Positions 63,167-64,000 of a stretch of 64,000 nt of DNA are shown here, in pieces (the first letter of the stretch is position 1; each line of letters opens with the position of its first letter). Under the pieces are notes generated by a model. That model was not told where the DNA came from and searched no databases. It saw only the letters and a list, made by a program, of their open reading frames with translations. The position numbers and the translations under genes are program-made. The DNA comes from Falsiroseomonas stagni DSM 19981. GTDB taxonomy: Bacteria > Pseudomonadota > Alphaproteobacteria > Acetobacterales > Acetobacteraceae. The stretch spans positions 62,001-126,000 of the forward strand of contig NZ_FOSQ01000014.1 of the NCBI RefSeq assembly GCF_900114315.1. The letters run 5' to 3'.

Positions 63167-64000
63167 ATGACCCCCACCCCGCCCCGGCTCCGGGATATCG
63201 AGGCGTTCATGGCGGTGGCGGAGGGCGCCAGCCTCGGCGCCGCCGCCCGCCGCCTCGGCCTCTCCCAGCCCGCCCTCAGCCAGGCCATCGACCGGCTGGA
63301 AGCGGCGGTCGGGCAGACGCTGCTGCGGCGCGGCCCCCGCGGCAGCTTTCCCGCGGAACCCGGCGCCCGCTTCCTCGCGCGCTGCCGGCGCATGATGGGC
63401 CAGGTGCAGGCGGGGCTCGCGGCCTGCCGCAGCACGGCGCGCACCGGCCTGCTGACGGACACCGCCATCGAGACGCATCGCGCCATCGTCCGCGCCGGCA
63501 GCTTCTCCGCCGCCGCCAGGCTGCGCGGCGTTTCCCTGCCGACGCTGGCGCGCACCGCGCGGGGGCTGGAAGCCGCGCTCGGCGTGCCGCTCTACCGCCG
63601 CGCCGCGGATGGCATGGTGCCGCTGCCCGGCGGGGTGGAACTCGGCCGCCGCTTCGCCCTGGCGGCGGCGGAGCTGGAGCAGGGCCTGGCGGAGCTGGCG
63701 GCCAGCGGCCGGGTGGAATGGTTCCGCCTGGGCACCCTGCCCATGCTGCCGCAGGACGAACTCGCCGCCGCCATCGCCACGCTCGGTCCCATGCCCGCGC
63801 TGCGCGTCACGCTGCGGGACGGCACCCATGCCGCGCTGCTGGACCAGCTTCGCCACGGCGCGCTGGACGCCATCCTGGGCGCGCTGCGGAACCCCGCCCC
63901 GGCCGAGGAGGTGGAGGAGCAGGTCCTGGCGCCCGACCCCTTCGTGATCGCCGCCGCCGCCACCCATCCCCTGGCGCGGGGCGAGGTCCCGAGCCCCGCG
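63167..64000 (+). CDS. LysR family regulator with two HTH domains (partial)
   Basis: The first 278 residues are visible; the gene runs off the right edge. Two LysR-type winged HTH domains stand in tandem. The first is at about 10-68 (DIEAFMAVAEGASLGAAARR; SQPALSQAIDRLEAAVG). The second is at about 98-158 (ETHRAIVRAGSFSAAARLRG; SLPTLARTARGLEAALGVPL). An effector-binding domain begins near 185 (FRLGTLPMLPQDELAAAI). Normal LysR proteins have one HTH. It is divergent from the amidohydrolase operon (82-base gap) and probably controls it. Confidence 0.88.
   Translation, partial: MTPTPPRLRDIEAFMAVAEGASLGAAARRLGLSQPALSQAIDRLEAAVGQTLLRRGPRGSFPAEPGARFLARCRRMMGQVQAGLAACRSTARTGLLTDTAIETHRAIVRAGSFSAAARLRGVSLPTLARTARGLEAALGVPLYRRAADGMVPLPGGVELGRRFALAAAELEQGLAELAASGRVEWFRLGTLPMLPQDELAAAIATLGPMPALRVTLRDGTHAALLDQLRHGALDAILGALRNPAPAEEVEEQVLAPDPFVIAAAATHPLARGEVPSPA

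Overview
This is a 64-kb stretch of a GC-rich (about 70%) chromosome. Several features suggest an alphaproteobacterium of the Acetobacteraceae (Roseomonas-like): the codon bias, many tripartite-tricarboxylate (Bug) receptor proteins without their membrane partners, alphaproteobacterial mitofilin-like proteins, and dense ATGA-coupled operons of catabolic genes. This is inference from protein families; no rRNA or tRNA is present to confirm it. I see about 66 protein genes, no RNA genes, no transposases, no phage genes and no CRISPR array. No gene-free stretch exceeds about 170 bases.

Layout. (1) 1-7.9 kb: a TcuA-like flavoprotein dehydrogenase (cut by the window edge) divergent from a LysR regulator, a secreted alpha/beta hydrolase, then a coupled operon with a very divergent aconitase/isopropylmalate-dehydratase-like pair, a Bug receptor and a quinone reductase. 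This looks like a carboxylic-acid catabolic locus. (2) 7.9-11.8 kb: 8-oxoguanine deaminase coupled to a group II truncated haemoglobin, an MFS carrier and a CoA-ester lyase. (3) 12.0-21.7 kb: the most unusual part, about a dozen genes of unknown function that are nearly all secreted or membrane-bound. It holds two mitofilin-like proteins, two DUF4239 (bestrophin-like) membrane proteins, a PstS-like binding protein, a glycine-zipper protein, a beta-carbonic-anhydrase-like domain fused to an unnamed C-terminal domain, and a free-standing copy of that unnamed domain. Three in-frame tandem repeats also lie here. (4) 21.7-28.1 kb: hydrolases, an RraA-like protein, a CMD-family protein, a metallo-beta-lactamase-fold enzyme, an alpha/beta-hydrolase-fold protein lacking its nucleophile, and an N-acyl-D-amino-acid deacylase. 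(5) 28.2-34.4 kb: a complete oligopeptide-type ABC transporter operon ending in a class II aldolase. (6) 34.4-47.5 kb: ureidoglycolate lyase, four aspartate/glutamate/hydantoin-racemase-fold proteins, RraA, class II aldolase, a flavin monooxygenase, a PuuE-like deacetylase, two Bug receptors and others. This points to ureide, hydantoin or dicarboxylate use. (7) 54.4 to 47.5 kb (minus strand): a complete branched-chain-amino-acid-type (Liv) ABC transporter followed in the same operon by SDR, metallo-hydrolase and SDR genes. (8) 54.5-64 kb: ABC-F ATPase, CoA transferase, D-amino-acid-dehydrogenase-like oxidase, three substrate-binding proteins, an amidohydrolase, and a LysR regulator with two HTH domains that runs off the right edge.

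How the parts fit: most of the window is nutrient scavenging, with periplasmic capture proteins paired with small sets of hydrolases, isomerases and dehydrogenases. The 12-21.7 kb cluster does not fit that pattern and is the best candidate for an undescribed cell-envelope system. A second notable point is that the four racemase-fold genes carry four different arrangements of the two catalytic cysteines.
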